5,164 nt of DNA, from contig CASBQH010000360.1 of NCBI GenBank assembly GCA_949127695.1, positions 1-5,164 on the forward strand, given 5' to 3'. Positions 4,629 to 5,164 of the stretch are shown here, piece by piece. This DNA comes from Synechococcales cyanobacterium PMM_0073 (lineage in GTDB: Bacteria; Cyanobacteriota; Cyanobacteriia; Elainellales; Elainellaceae). The notes below the pieces were generated by a model. It was not told the origin of the DNA and did not search any database. It saw only the letters and a list, made by a program, of their open reading frames with translations. Every line of letters starts with the position of its first letter. Position 1 is the stretch's first letter. Made by a program: the position numbers and the translations under genes.

Positions 4629-5164
4629 ATGCTACGTCGCTCAGCCTGCTCTCTGCCGTTGACCGTCACCCGCATGAACTTTTCTGCAAACCTTTCTGTC
4701 GCAATTTCTGGCGTTCTGCTAGCGCTGGCGCTGTCCGCCTGCAACCGTGAGTCTAGCCCGCCCAGTCCTGCGGCCTCTGCACCTGCGACCAGCAGTGCGG
4801 CTTCGCCCAGTGATCCCAGCCCTAGCCCTACCCCATCCCCAGCGGTGAGTCCTGAGCCAGAGCGCAATCTGATCTCGGCTGAGGGGATCGGCGCAGCTCG
4901 GCTTGGCATCACCTTTGGCGAGCTAAAGCGACGGCTGAGCGCAGATGCTGAACTGGCCGTGAAGTCGCCTTTTATTGTGGACTTTGACGCAGTTGCGGTG
5001 CGTCAGGCGGGCGAGGTGCAGTACTACATTCTCTATTTGAGCGGCCAGACGCTGAGCGACAGCGACGTGATTCAGGGCATTTTGACCGACAATCCCCGGT
5101 TTCGGACTGCCGAAAATGTCGGCTCCAAAACGCCGTTAACCGAAGCCGAACAGATCTACGGTCA
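4629..5164 (+). CDS. Putative lipoprotein with Ser/Pro-rich linker, 3' partial
   Basis: The frame is open from an in-frame TGA at 4623 to the window end and gives 178 residues. Two starts are plausible. ATG 4629 has a good ribosome site (AGAGGGG at 4615) and an n-region with three arginines; ATG 4674 gives a shorter signal peptide without positive charge or ribosome site, so I prefer 4629. From there the hydrophobic core at about 22-37 runs into the lipobox LSAC, with the lipid-bearing Cys at 38 (codon 4740-4742). The mature protein begins with a linker of about 35 residues rich in Ser, Pro and Ala, which would hold the domain away from the membrane. A folded domain starts near ISAEGIGAARLGITFGELKR and contains SPFIVDFDAVAV and VQYYILYL. 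It resembles cyanobacterial hypothetical proteins I have seen, but I cannot name the family or a function. It is likely anchored in the cell envelope, facing the periplasm. The gene is cut by the window edge at codon QIYG. Confidence 0.87.
   Translation, partial: MLRRSACSLPLTVTRMNFSANLSVAISGVLLALALSACNRESSPPSPAASAPATSSAASPSDPSPSPTPSPAVSPEPERNLISAEGIGAARLGITFGELKRRLSADAELAVKSPFIVDFDAVAVRQAGEVQYYILYLSGQTLSDSDVIQGILTDNPRFRTAENVGSKTPLTEAEQIYG

Noticed and set aside
4553..4912. Open frames at 4553-4750 (+) and 4613-4912 (-)
   Set aside because: Both overlap the lipoprotein start, where signal peptide and lipobox are clear. The Gly/Ala-rich - strand product mirrors the Ser/Pro-rich linker on the + strand.

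Overview
The window looks like chromosomal DNA of a cyanobacterium, probably filamentous or Leptolyngbya-like, although the genus cannot be read from it. Three things point that way. There is a large multi-PAS hybrid histidine kinase with a C-terminal tail typical of cyanobacterial hybrid kinases. There is a signal-peptide protein made of three SLH repeats. There is a small stand-alone protein of the 'Mo-dependent nitrogenase C-terminus' family (Mo-nitro_C), which as far as I know is found mainly in cyanobacteria. All four genes lie on the + strand; I saw no convincing gene on the - strand, no RNA gene, no mobile element and no CRISPR array.

Layout: (1) 1-2759, the 3' part of a hybrid sensor kinase (part of one PAS, three more PAS domains, HisKA, HATPase, receiver, C-terminal tail); its start lies upstream of the window. 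(2) 2760-2944, a spacer with three overlapping, mutually exclusive inverted repeats, one of which may be a terminator. (3) 2945-3715, an exported SLH protein; a Shine-Dalgarno sequence places its start at the third in-frame ATG. (4) 3716-4100, a 385-bp spacer dense in short repeats: a 14-bp unit three times, a 10-bp unit twice, a promoter-like element inside an inverted repeat, nested palindromes ending in a T-run, and an 11-bp direct repeat near the next gene. (5) 4101-4487, the Mo-nitro_C protein with a Ser/Pro-rich N-terminus encoded partly by a pentanucleotide repeat. (6) 4488-4628, a spacer with a small hairpin after the stop codon and a run of CTGAT motifs every 10-11 bp. (7) 4629 to the window end, the 5' part of a lipoprotein with an LSAC lipobox and a Ser/Pro/Ala-rich linker.

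The genes do not form an obvious pathway. The kinase would sense a cytoplasmic signal and phosphorylate its own receiver; the SLH protein and the lipoprotein are both envelope proteins; the Mo-nitro_C protein has no assigned role here and no nif genes are in view. Spacers of 141-385 bp, each with its own hairpins or repeats, argue for separate transcription units rather than one operon. I see no clear undescribed system. The best leads are the repeat-rich spacers and the run of three neighbouring genes whose products carry Ser/Pro-rich low-complexity segments at or near the N-terminus.
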